In this document: in pieces, positions 55,853-63,305 of the stretch | Numbering within the stretch: the stretch's first letter is position 1 | How the letters are laid out: the number at the start of each line of letters is the position of its first letter | Assembly (NCBI RefSeq): GCF_002051585.1 | Contig: NZ_MZGX01000004.1 | Span: 124,001 to 188,000, forward strand | From: Ruminiclostridium hungatei | GTDB taxonomy: Bacteria; Bacillota; Clostridia; Acetivibrionales; DSM-1351 | Direction: 5' to 3' | DNA length: 64,000 nt | The notes under the pieces: generated by a model | The model's database searches: none | The model's input: only the letters and a program-made list of their open reading frames with translations | What the model was told of the DNA's origin: nothing | Made by a program: the position numbers and the translations under genes

Positions 55853-57568
55853 GTGTGGAAATATGTCTCGAACAGCCTGCTTTACAGGTTCCTGATATTT
55901 ATTTACGAACTGGTGGGCAATGCATATAAAAACAGCCTTGTGAAGAAGTGTGCTGACACTTTGTCCCGATGGAACAGTCATAGTTTTCTTCACCGGACAA
56001 AGCAAAACTTCATTATGTCGCCACCGAAGTACTCCTTTTCAATTACATACAGGTTTTTGGCCTTTATGGGTAAAAGGCTTGACAGGCTCATGGGTTATAT
56101 ACATTTATTATATACCAAGGCTTACAGGCACAGTTTTCTGGGCAAGGCTTATAAAGGTCTGCTGGCTCTTGGCAGGAAAGTCTTTGGCAAATGGAGCCAC
56201 ATAGCTAACTTTATCATACTGGCAGCAGTATTCACTGCTTCGGCATTTGTACTGCCAAAGCTTGCCGTTGTGGCAATGGCAGCCATATTGGCGGCAGTAC
56301 TCATTCTCAGAAATTTTGAAAGAGCCGCTTATCTTGTAGGCCTTTATCCCATACTTTATTTCCTGGCCGGCAAACTGGATATAGGGTCCCTGGCTTCCAC
56401 CTGGGACGAATTGCTGATTGTTTTCTGTATGGGAATATGGTTTTACAGATGGATGGTTGACAGGAAGGACTTTAACTTTGCATGGACACCTGTGGACTTT
56501 TCTCTGATAATATTTTTTATAGTCTGCATAATTCTGTTTGTTATCACTTCCTTTAATCAGCTTGGCTTTGACGGGCTTGGCTTTGACGGACTAAGAGCCG
56601 TTATAGAGTATATGTTCTTTTTCTTTATAGTGGTTAAGCTGCTCAGATCGGAGCAGGGTGCAAAGAACCTTATCAAGCTCATGATTTCAACGGGCGTTAT
56701 CATGTCCATCCACGGCATATACCAGTATATCGCCAAGGTTGATACACCTGCATATTGGACCGACAAGGTGGAATCCTCCTCCGGCCCAAGAGTATTTTCC
56801 ATAGTGCAGAGCCCCAATGTTCTCGGCTGCCTTCTGGCAATGCTGATACCCCTTGCGGTGGCATTAATGTTTACTGAAAGACATTTTATTCAGAAAACCC
56901 TTTACGCTGTTGCAAGTGGACTGATGGGCATCTGCATTCTGCTTACCGGCTCCCGCTCCTCCTGGATAGCTGTGGGCTGTGCACTGATTATATATTCTAT
57001 CTTAAGCAGGAAATATTATCTTATCATAGGACTTGCGGTTGTCGCATTACTGGCATACAGCCTGGTCTCCCAGGTTCGCGACAGAATCGACTATATGCTG
57101 GACCCCGCCTATATTGCCAGCAGCTTCAGAGGCGGAAGATTTGCCAGATGGCCTAAAGCCCTTGAGATGTTTTTTAATAATCTGCTCTTTGGAGAAGGCT
57201 TCGGCAGGTTTGGCGGTTCGGTCGCCACCATCAACAAGGTCAGAGGTGCTTTTTACGTAGATAACTATTATATAAAGGCTGCCGTTGAAATGGGAATTTT
57301 CGGACTGGTCACCTTTTTAGCGGCTTTATACAACGGGACCGTATGGTCCCTGAGAGCCTCCTACAAGGTTGAGGACAAGGTTTCCAAAGGGCTTATACAG
57401 AGCGGTTTTGGTGCCATGGTTGGAATACTTGTTACCAATGTGGTGCTCAACAACTTTGATGCCCCTTCTGTCACAACCTATTTCTGGACTATTGCCGCCG
57501 TGTGCATATTCCTTGGATATGTTAAAAAGGGCCCCAACAATGTTCTGACCGATAAAACCGGTAATTGA
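55853..57568 (+). CDS. O-antigen ligase/polymerase-like membrane protein
   Basis: The 571 residues have a basic, helical N-terminus of about 110 residues, then 10-12 TMs. The large loop and following motif (LTGSRSSWIAVGCALIIYSIL; RGGRFARWPKALEMF; GEGFGRFGG) match the Wzy_C/WaaL family that polymerises or ligates lipid-linked glycans. An imperfect 15-bp tandem repeat at 56561-56590 encodes LGFDG twice. The start is GTG 55853 after AAGGAGG. Last gene of the cluster. Confidence 0.88.
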   Translation: MWKYVSNSLLYRFLIFIYELVGNAYKNSLVKKCADTLSRWNSHSFLHRTKQNFIMSPPKYSFSITYRFLAFMGKRLDRLMGYIHLLYTKAYRHSFLGKAYKGLLALGRKVFGKWSHIANFIILAAVFTASAFVLPKLAVVAMAAILAAVLILRNFERAAYLVGLYPILYFLAGKLDIGSLASTWDELLIVFCMGIWFYRWMVDRKDFNFAWTPVDFSLIIFFIVCIILFVITSFNQLGFDGLGFDGLRAVIEYMFFFFIVVKLLRSEQGAKNLIKLMISTGVIMSIHGIYQYIAKVDTPAYWTDKVESSSGPRVFSIVQSPNVLGCLLAMLIPLAVALMFTERHFIQKTLYAVASGLMGICILLTGSRSSWIAVGCALIIYSILSRKYYLIIGLAVVALLAYSLVSQVRDRIDYMLDPAYIASSFRGGRFARWPKALEMFFNNLLFGEGFGRFGGSVATINKVRGAFYVDNYYIKAAVEMGIFGLVTFLAALYNGTVWSLRASYKVEDKVSKGLIQSGFGAMVGILVTNVVLNNFDAPSVTTYFWTIAAVCIFLGYVKKGPNNVLTDKTGN

Positions 57569-57622
57569 TTACCGGTCCGATAATTGATATACCAACCTGT
57601 AATTGATATATGAAAACTTTTC

Positions 57623-57680
57623 AAAAGGGGTTGTCACAGTAGCTATTAAAAAATAACTGTGCGGCTCCTTTAATTTTTAT
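57623..57680 (+). terminator. Possible terminator of the polysaccharide cluster
   Basis: AAAGGGG and CACAGT on the left face ACTGTG and CTCCTTT on the right around an A-rich loop; TAATTTTTATT follows. A second small inverted repeat (ACCGGTAAT/ATTACCGGT) spans the stop codon of the ligase-like gene at 57557-57576. Confidence 0.55.
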
Positions 57681-57776
57681 TGCGGACATTTTCATTGCCG
57701 GCTTTGCTTTTTACTGCTTAACTGTGTTATTCTAAATGGAGCTATAGGTATTGATTTAACTACTTGGAGGATTATT

Positions 57777-58646
57777 ATGCAGTATGAAATCATAAAAAGA
57801 GACAGCATATATAAGAGATATGAGCCCGCAGTCACAGCTCCGCCGGAGCTCCCGGAAAAAGCATACTGGCTCGGCTTTTACACAAATAAGATATTGGTGG
57901 GTTTTCAGGGCGATGTATGCCATATTCCGTATATAAAGGGTTTTGAACAACTCAACATTCCCGTTGTCAGGACACAATACCTGGGCCTGCTGCAAGGGCA
58001 GCCCTGCTATTCGGCTGAAATCGCCTCGGAGGAGCCGCTACCCGAGGGAATGGCCTTTGTGGAACTCAGAGCCCTTTATGAACTTGTTGATGAGGACTTG
58101 TTCCTTCTGGCAGGAAAGGCCTATCAGATAATTTGCTGGGATCAGGCACACCAGTATTGCGGCAAATGCGGCTCACCAACTGAGGACCTTGCCGGAGAGA
58201 GGGCAAAGGTATGTCCCAGATGTAATTTCATCAGCTATCCCAGAATATGCCCTGCCGTAATTACTGCCGTCACAAAGGGGGATAAGCTGCTGCTGGCCCA
58301 TGCCCGGCACTTTAAGGAAGGCATGTACTCCCTGATTGCAGGCTTTGTTGAGGCAGGAGAAACACTGGAGGAGGCTGTCCGGAGGGAAATAATGGAGGAA
58401 GTGGGTCTCAGCGTCAAAAATATCCGGTATCTGGGAAGCCAGCCCTGGCCATTTCCCAATTCCATGATGCTCGGTTTTACCGCAGAGTATGCCCATGGTG
58501 AGATAGCTGTGGACGGACTGGAAATAACCGACGCAAACTGGTATACTACAGGCAGTCTTCCCGGTTTGCCGTCAGAAGTGAGCATAGCCAGAAAAATTAT
58601 AAACTGGTGGCTGGAACAGCCAGAACAAAATCCTGAAAAGGCTTAA
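57777..58646 (+). CDS. nudC: NAD(+) diphosphatase NudC
   Basis: Nudix hydrolase that cleaves NADH and removes NAD caps from RNA. The 289 residues have an N-terminal domain, a zinc ribbon (YCGKCGSPTED and CPRCN) and a Nudix domain with the box GFVEAGETLEEAVRREIMEE followed by VGL. The NudC-specific SQPWPFPNSMM comes next. The start is ATG 57777, preceded by GGAGG. Stands alone after the polysaccharide cluster. Confidence 0.94.
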   Translation: MQYEIIKRDSIYKRYEPAVTAPPELPEKAYWLGFYTNKILVGFQGDVCHIPYIKGFEQLNIPVVRTQYLGLLQGQPCYSAEIASEEPLPEGMAFVELRALYELVDEDLFLLAGKAYQIICWDQAHQYCGKCGSPTEDLAGERAKVCPRCNFISYPRICPAVITAVTKGDKLLLAHARHFKEGMYSLIAGFVEAGETLEEAVRREIMEEVGLSVKNIRYLGSQPWPFPNSMMLGFTAEYAHGEIAVDGLEITDANWYTTGSLPGLPSEVSIARKIINWWLEQPEQNPEKA

Positions 58647-58685
58647 AGCGGGCAGTCTGTTAAATTGCTGCCACTCAAATAAAAC

Positions 58686-58737
58686 CTGAAAGGGAAGCTG
58701 CATAAGGATATTTCATCCTTTGCAGCTTCCCTTTCAG
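58686..58737. terminator. Long bidirectional hairpin between nudC and hsp20
   Basis: CTGAAAGGGAAGCTGCA pairs perfectly with TGCAGCTTCCCTTTCAG, with a further AAGGAT/ATCCTT inside and a 5-base loop: a stem of about 23 bp. On the minus strand GTTTTATTT follows, so it should end the hsp20 transcript. Confidence 0.8.
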
Positions 58738-58773
58738 TTATGTCTTCAGGGGGTAGATATTATGGAACAATTA

Positions 58774-59211
58774 TTATTGGATTTCAATCCTGCTGTTGGT
58801 TTTCCTGGTTTCACTCTTGGGAAGGACGATTGACAGAATACCGTTTTCATATTTTGCGGTAACGTCCTCCTGCTTCACGTTCTCTATGAAGAAGCTTCTG
58901 CTGGCGGACCCATATCTTCTTTCCCTTCTGATGTAGTTGCTTCTTTCCTCCTCTGTCTCTTCCGACCTTTCAACTGAAATAGTAAGCCTGTCATCTTTCA
59001 GCTCCAGCTTTATATCTTCCTTCCTGGCACCCGGTACTTCCGCTTCCACTACATATTCCCTGTCGTTCTCCTTTATATCGGCTTTAATGGCCCCAGCACC
59101 TGAAAAGCCAAGCGACGCATCATTGAAGAAATCGCTGAAAATGCTGTCCATATCCAGCCAGCCGCCCCTTTGATTAATCTTGTTGTTTCTGAATGGAACT
59201 ATTCCAAACAT
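58774..59211 (-). CDS. Small heat-shock protein, Hsp20/alpha-crystallin family
   Basis: ATP-independent chaperone of 145 residues that holds unfolding proteins. The alpha-crystallin domain (about 45-140) has DREYVVEAEVPGARKEDIKL, LTISVERSEETEEE, and the C-terminal GILSIVLPKSE. The tail NSRIEIQ contains the I-x-I motif for oligomer assembly. ATG 59211 has GGAGGTG 6 bases upstream; an ATG five codons earlier overlaps that site. Two CtsR boxes upstream predict repression by CtsR until heat stress. Confidence 0.94.
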   Translation of the reverse strand: MFGIVPFRNNKINQRGGWLDMDSIFSDFFNDASLGFSGAGAIKADIKENDREYVVEAEVPGARKEDIKLELKDDRLTISVERSEETEEERSNYIRRERRYGSASRSFFIENVKQEDVTAKYENGILSIVLPKSETRKTNSRIEIQ

Positions 59212-59247
59212 ATAATACACCTCCAAAAATTAATATTTATTTTTGAT

Positions 59248-59264
59248 TTTGACTTTCTTTGACC
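59248..59264 (-). promoter_or_regulatory. CtsR operator 1 of hsp20
   Basis: On the minus strand GGTCAAAGAAAGTCAAA, a full match to the CtsR tandem heptad RGTCAAANNNRGTCAAA. It lies just downstream of the likely -10 (TATAAT, 59275-59270), over the expected transcription start. No good -35 is visible. Confidence 0.85.
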
Positions 59265-59310
59265 TTGTGATTATATTTTAAAACACTACTATTCATTTTT
59301 CAAAATTGAT

Positions 59311-59327
59311 TTTGACTTTCTTTGATC
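59311..59327 (-). promoter_or_regulatory. CtsR operator 2 of hsp20
   Basis: On the minus strand GATCAAAGAAAGTCAAA, one mismatch from the consensus, centred 63 bp upstream of operator 1, that is six helical turns. The flanking 23 bp are repeated almost exactly (TTGATTTTGACTTTCTTTGA at both sites). Confidence 0.78.
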
Positions 59328-59374
59328 TTTTTGTTCAACTAATGGCGGTTTATCTTACTTTATCTTGATATAGC

Positions 59375-60943
59375 TTATTCTTTCTTGTATTTTCTGACTT
59401 TTTTACTTTTAATGCCTAGCAGTTGCAACAGTTCACGCCAGTCGACAGCTCCCACCAAAGCCATAAGAAAAAGTGCTATTACAATATATGCCCCCACTGC
59501 CAATAGTGTATGTAAAGCTACCGGAAGTTTTAAGAAATTAAAGAAACTGAATATGTAATTGCCTGTAAAAAGCAGTACCACCATTACCAAGCCCGGTCTT
59601 ATTAACCAGTGCCTGAAATCCAGCGCCATTCCTGTACTGCGGACTATGGTTATAAAGTTCAGCACGCAAACTATAAGAGTACTGAATATCACTCCTGCAA
59701 TGTACGAAGGTATACCATACTGTGGAATCAAATAAAATACGCACAGTATTCTGATAACCGAGCCCACTATGGAATTTACAAGTAAAAGGCCTTGTTTCCC
59801 CAGGCCGTTCATTATTCCCATCAAAATCTGCTGAAGGTACATGAATATGCAGGTAAAGGATAAAAGCAGCAAGGTGTGTCCCACATTCTGCCCCGGATAA
59901 ATCATATCTGCTATCTTGTGGGGATAGCAGAAAAAAAGCGCCGTAAACACGAAGCCGAGAACCATGGTAATCTGAATAGATTTTGATATCCTGTAATTAG
60001 CTCTTCCATAGTTGTTGAGGGATATGGATTCTGAAATGGCAGGCACCAGGGTTGTGGCCAGAGATGTGGTAACCAGTGCGGGAAACATAATAAGGGGCAT
60101 AGCCATTCCCATGAGCTTACCGTATTCCTCCATGCACCTGACATAGTCAAGCCCTCCCGCCAGCAGCCTCTGAGGGATCAGAATCACCTCTGCCGCATAC
60201 ATGACCGATATTATAAACCTGTTGAAGGATATGGGTGCCGCACAGCCTACTATGGATGTCACCAGCTTGCGCTTTTGTATTCTGCCCTTGCTTGAAGCAG
60301 GAGTTATATGAGGATATTTTTTAAACCTGTAATACGCCGCCAGCACCAGAAGATTTGACATTTCTCCTACTGCCATACCCACTGTTGCAAGTGCACAGGC
60401 ATATTCCAGCCCCGCTTCCAGAAACCGGGCCGCCAGTGCCAGCGTTATTCCTATCTTGACCAGTTGCTCTGCGATTTGAGAAAATGCCGTAGGTGTAACC
60501 TCCTGTATCCCGTAAAAATAGCCTTTATAGGCAGAAGCTGCTGCAATGACGGGTATACATGGAATCATTATCAAGACTGACATATAGGTTCTAGTATCTT
60601 TTAAAATAACATTGACTATGAAATCAATATTTATGTAAAGGAATACCGAGACAATCGCACTGGCTGCCGTAACTCCCGCCAGACCGACCTTGGAAATCCT
60701 CCTTATATTTATATGATTGCCCAGGGCTGCCTGTTCGGCAATCATCTTGGAAACCGCTATTGAAACTCCCGAGGTCAAGGTGAGAATAACCAGTGTATAA
60801 ACCGGCACTATCAACTGATATACTCCCATTCCTTCTGCACCTATGAGATTTGACAGGTAAATTCTATATATAAACCCGATAATTCTGGTTACAAACCCCG
60901 CCGCTATTAAAATTATGGCCCCGGTTATAAATGTTTTTTTCAT
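59375..60943 (-). CDS. spoVB: SpoVB-like polysaccharide flippase
   Basis: MOP-superfamily transporter of about 522 residues with around 14 TMs; Bacillus SpoVB is needed for spore cortex and probably moves lipid-linked peptidoglycan precursors. GAIILIAAGFVTRIIGFIYR at the start and GAEGMGVYQLIVPVYTLVI are family hallmarks; LTSGVSIAVSKMIAEQ, SAYKGYFYGIQEVTPTAFSQ and KIADMIYPGQ are further ones. ATG 60943 has GGAGGTG 6 bases upstream. Paralogues such as YtgP are possible, so the exact symbol is a best guess. Confidence 0.85.
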   Translation of the reverse strand: MKKTFITGAIILIAAGFVTRIIGFIYRIYLSNLIGAEGMGVYQLIVPVYTLVILTLTSGVSIAVSKMIAEQAALGNHINIRRISKVGLAGVTAASAIVSVFLYINIDFIVNVILKDTRTYMSVLIMIPCIPVIAAASAYKGYFYGIQEVTPTAFSQIAEQLVKIGITLALAARFLEAGLEYACALATVGMAVGEMSNLLVLAAYYRFKKYPHITPASSKGRIQKRKLVTSIVGCAAPISFNRFIISVMYAAEVILIPQRLLAGGLDYVRCMEEYGKLMGMAMPLIMFPALVTTSLATTLVPAISESISLNNYGRANYRISKSIQITMVLGFVFTALFFCYPHKIADMIYPGQNVGHTLLLLSFTCIFMYLQQILMGIMNGLGKQGLLLVNSIVGSVIRILCVFYLIPQYGIPSYIAGVIFSTLIVCVLNFITIVRSTGMALDFRHWLIRPGLVMVVLLFTGNYIFSFFNFLKLPVALHTLLAVGAYIVIALFLMALVGAVDWRELLQLLGIKSKKVRKYKKE

Positions 60944-61328
60944 CCTGCGCACCTCCAGAATTTAAGTACCTTGATAAATTTTATTGAGCTGCGTAACCTT
61001 TTATGACTCTAGGTTTCCAGCAGTTTACCATAAATTACAGGTTGATACCCTGGCTGGGGGCACTTATAATAAGCCCATCAGTTGCTTTACACAATCCATT
61101 TATACAGTGGCAGCTATACTAAATATTTGCTGCATGGGCCATAGGCCTTAAAATGGAATAAAGATTCCATAAAACGGCTTTGCCGTTTGTCACAGCATGT
61201 CACTAAGATTAGTCACATTACTAAATTTTAAAAAGCGCAGCTTTAACAAGCGCTAAAATAATCCCCCAGACAACATTTTGTTGGAATCTAAAATAAAAAT
61301 CGGGGGCTTTCATTTCAGGGAGGTCAAT
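60944..61328 (+). other. Hairpin-rich non-coding region before the NlpC/P60 gene
   Basis: No gene is visible in 385 bp. Several short inverted repeats follow one another: GGGGGC-ACTTATAATAAG-CCC near 61056, CAGC with GCTG around 61111-61132, GGCCATAGGCC near 61138, ATGGAATAAAGATTCCAT near 61153, AAACGGCTTTGCCGTTT near 61172 and AAGCGC with GCGCT near 61232-61255. It may be a long structured leader of the hydrolase gene. The known c-di-AMP riboswitch core motifs are not present. Confidence 0.45.
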
Positions 61329-62156
61329 ATGAATAAAAAACTTATGGCAAGTGGTATGGCACTGGCGCTTTGTTTAACAGCAATAGCTCCGGTCTATAAG
61401 AATTTGTCCTACAACAGGGAAATTCTTGAGCCGGCTAAAATTCAGCAGCAAACCGGCACACAGGCTGAGGATTTGATAATATGGGAATCCGAAACAATGA
61501 AAGCAGAAGATATAGCTACAAAATCCATGAATGCACCCATTGCGGAGACGGCAGTCAAAGCTGCTTCTACTGCACCCGCAGCAAAAAGCACTGCCGCTGC
61601 GGCTAAAGCTTCTGCTCCGGCAGTCAAAAAATCAGCAACAGCTTCAAAAAACACAGGCACAGCCCTCAAAAAATCTTCAAGCACAAGTAATACCAAGACT
61701 GCCTCTAAAGCCCGGACCTCTGTTTCAAGAGGAGGCTCCTCAGCTTCAACAGTCCGAGCTACCTCTACAGGTACCGCGTCAGCCGCCAGTTCAAAGGCAA
61801 GTGCCGTAATTGCCACTGCAAAAAGCTATATCGGCATACCCTATGTATGGGGCGGTGTTACTCCAAGCGGCTTCGACTGCTCGGGCTTTACCCAGTATGT
61901 TTTAAATAAAAACGGTATCACTATACCAAGGGTTACGTCTGACCAGTTCGGCACGGGTACCTCTGTATCCAAAAGCAGCCTGAGAGCCGGCGACCTGGTT
62001 TTCTTTACAACGTACAAGCCGGGACCGTCTCATGTGGGCTTTTATATGGGCGGAGGCAAGTTCATCCACGCAAGTTCCTCAAAGGGAGTGACTATTTCCA
62101 GTCTTGACAGCACCTATTATTCAAGCAGGTATATAGGCGCAAAGCGAGTATTCTGA
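61329..62156 (+). CDS. Secreted NlpC/P60 cell-wall hydrolase
   Basis: Peptidoglycan endopeptidase of 275 residues. Signal peptide (MNKKLMASGMALALCLTAIA), then an Ala/Lys/Ser/Thr-rich linker of about 110 residues, and a C-terminal NlpC/P60 domain. The catalytic Cys is in SGFDCSGFTQYV and the His in GPSHVGFYMG, with KFIHAS supplying the third polar residue. No SH3 or LysM binding module; the basic linker may hold it to the wall. ATG 61329 has GGGAGG upstream. It has its own terminator. Confidence 0.93.
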   Translation: MNKKLMASGMALALCLTAIAPVYKNLSYNREILEPAKIQQQTGTQAEDLIIWESETMKAEDIATKSMNAPIAETAVKAASTAPAAKSTAAAAKASAPAVKKSATASKNTGTALKKSSSTSNTKTASKARTSVSRGGSSASTVRATSTGTASAASSKASAVIATAKSYIGIPYVWGGVTPSGFDCSGFTQYVLNKNGITIPRVTSDQFGTGTSVSKSSLRAGDLVFFTTYKPGPSHVGFYMGGGKFIHASSSKGVTISSLDSTYYSSRYIGAKRVF

Positions 62157-62180
62157 TAAATGAAGGACAGTGCACGGAAA

Positions 62181-62226
62181 AAGTCAATTACTATCGGCTG
62201 AAAACCGGTAGTAATTGACTTTTTTG
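62181..62226 (+). terminator. Rho-independent terminator after the NlpC/P60 gene
   Basis: AAGTCAATTACTATCGG pairs with CCGGTAGTAATTGACTT (one G-T pair) around CTGAAAA, followed by TTTTG. A 17-bp stem. Confidence 0.88.
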
Positions 62227-62245
62227 AAATTGATATGTGTATAAA

Positions 62246-62415
62246 TTAACCTGTAGTGCCAGTTAATAAAGTCTTTAAGAGACAAGTTTGCAAGCCACGC
62301 GAGGACGGCTTTAAAGAAATGCGCAGTATGATTAAAAGCTTTTATTTGAAGCTCGGCCGGGAGTGAGCGGCATTTTCTGACTGTTACCACATTTTTACTT
62401 AGCACTACAGGTTAA
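62246..62415. repeat. MITE-like 170-bp repeat with 14-bp terminal inverted repeats
   Basis: TTAACCTGTAGTGC (62246-62259) recurs in perfect inverted orientation as GCACTACAGGTTAA (62402-62415). The right 60 bp are repeated at 4920-4979. The interior codes for nothing obvious. The size is close to that of the 164-bp element at 12650-12813. The rest of the 62157-62543 gap holds only the hydrolase terminator and an AT-rich stretch with a weak TTGACA (62493) before the amidase gene. Confidence 0.7.
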
Positions 62416-62543
62416 ATTCTCTTTTTAACATATATTAATTTTTAATTTCGCGGCACTTTTTTTAATTATTATGATAAAATTAATGTACATATTTGACATT
62501 GGATGAAACAAGGGCATACTTTCCGGAGGTATAACGGCTATTT

Positions 62544-63305
62544 ATGGATTTCAACAAATTTTTTGAAAAAACCAATAAAAAGTTAAGTCACAATATGCTG
62601 ATAGTTCTGATAATTTTACTGTCCATTGCCATAATTGCTGTCATTGGCGGATATCTAAGAAAATCCGGTGCTCCGGCTGTTCCCCAGGCGTCGTCCTCAA
62701 CAGTTGAGCCTTTGGAAACTCCCCCTATGGTAGTTATAGATGCCGGACATGGAGGTTGGGAGCCGGGGGCGGGGAACGGTCAGATTAACGAAAAGGATGT
62801 AGTCCTGGACATATCTCTGGAAATAGAAAAATTGCTGGCCCAGAAGGGTATTGAGTATTTAATGATAAGAACGGATGATACCTATGTCAGCCTGGAAGAC
62901 AGGGCTAAAATTGCAAATGAGAAAAAGGGCAGACTGTTTATCAGCATCCATAACAACTCTTTTACCGACTCAGCTCAAAGCGGCATTCTGACTGCCTATA
63001 ATCCCAATTCGCCAACAGGCAGGGACATTGCTCAAGTAATGCAGTCCAAATTAAGCGATATAGGCATGAGGAACAGGGATATAATGCCCCGCCCCAACCT
63101 GTATGTGCTTCGTCATACAGAAATGCCCGCCCTGTTGCTTGAAATCGGATTTATCTCAAATAAAAAAGACCTGAAACTGATGACCGACGGCGATTTCCAG
63201 CAAAAATGCGCACAGCGGATAGTTTCAGGTATTGAAGAAATTCTTAAGGATTTCATTCTTGCTCCCGGCACTGCTGCCGGAGAAGAAAGCCCTGAAGGAG
63301 ATTGA
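62544..63305 (+). CDS. Membrane-anchored N-acetylmuramoyl-L-alanine amidase (Amidase_3)
   Basis: CwlD-type zinc amidase of 253 residues that cuts the stem peptide from MurNAc. N-terminal TM anchor at about 18-38 (MLIVLIILLSIAIIAVIGG). Zinc and catalytic residues are visible: His in VIDAGHGGWEPGA, Glu in NEKDVVLD, His in FISIHNNSF and the C-terminal Glu in ALLLEIGFISN. GGAGG lies 14 bases before ATG 62544, a long spacing, but an in-frame TAA just upstream excludes an earlier start. Its 3' end overlaps the convergent dusB gene by 53 bp. Confidence 0.92.
   Translation: MDFNKFFEKTNKKLSHNMLIVLIILLSIAIIAVIGGYLRKSGAPAVPQASSSTVEPLETPPMVVIDAGHGGWEPGAGNGQINEKDVVLDISLEIEKLLAQKGIEYLMIRTDDTYVSLEDRAKIANEKKGRLFISIHNNSFTDSAQSGILTAYNPNSPTGRDIAQVMQSKLSDIGMRNRDIMPRPNLYVLRHTEMPALLLEIGFISNKKDLKLMTDGDFQQKCAQRIVSGIEEILKDFILAPGTAAGEESPEGD

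Noticed and set aside
60944-61328. c-di-AMP (ydaO) riboswitch before the NlpC/P60 gene
   Set aside because: Expected by gene type, but the conserved core pieces such as ACAGCTAAC and the GGGGGACCC-like segment are not found.
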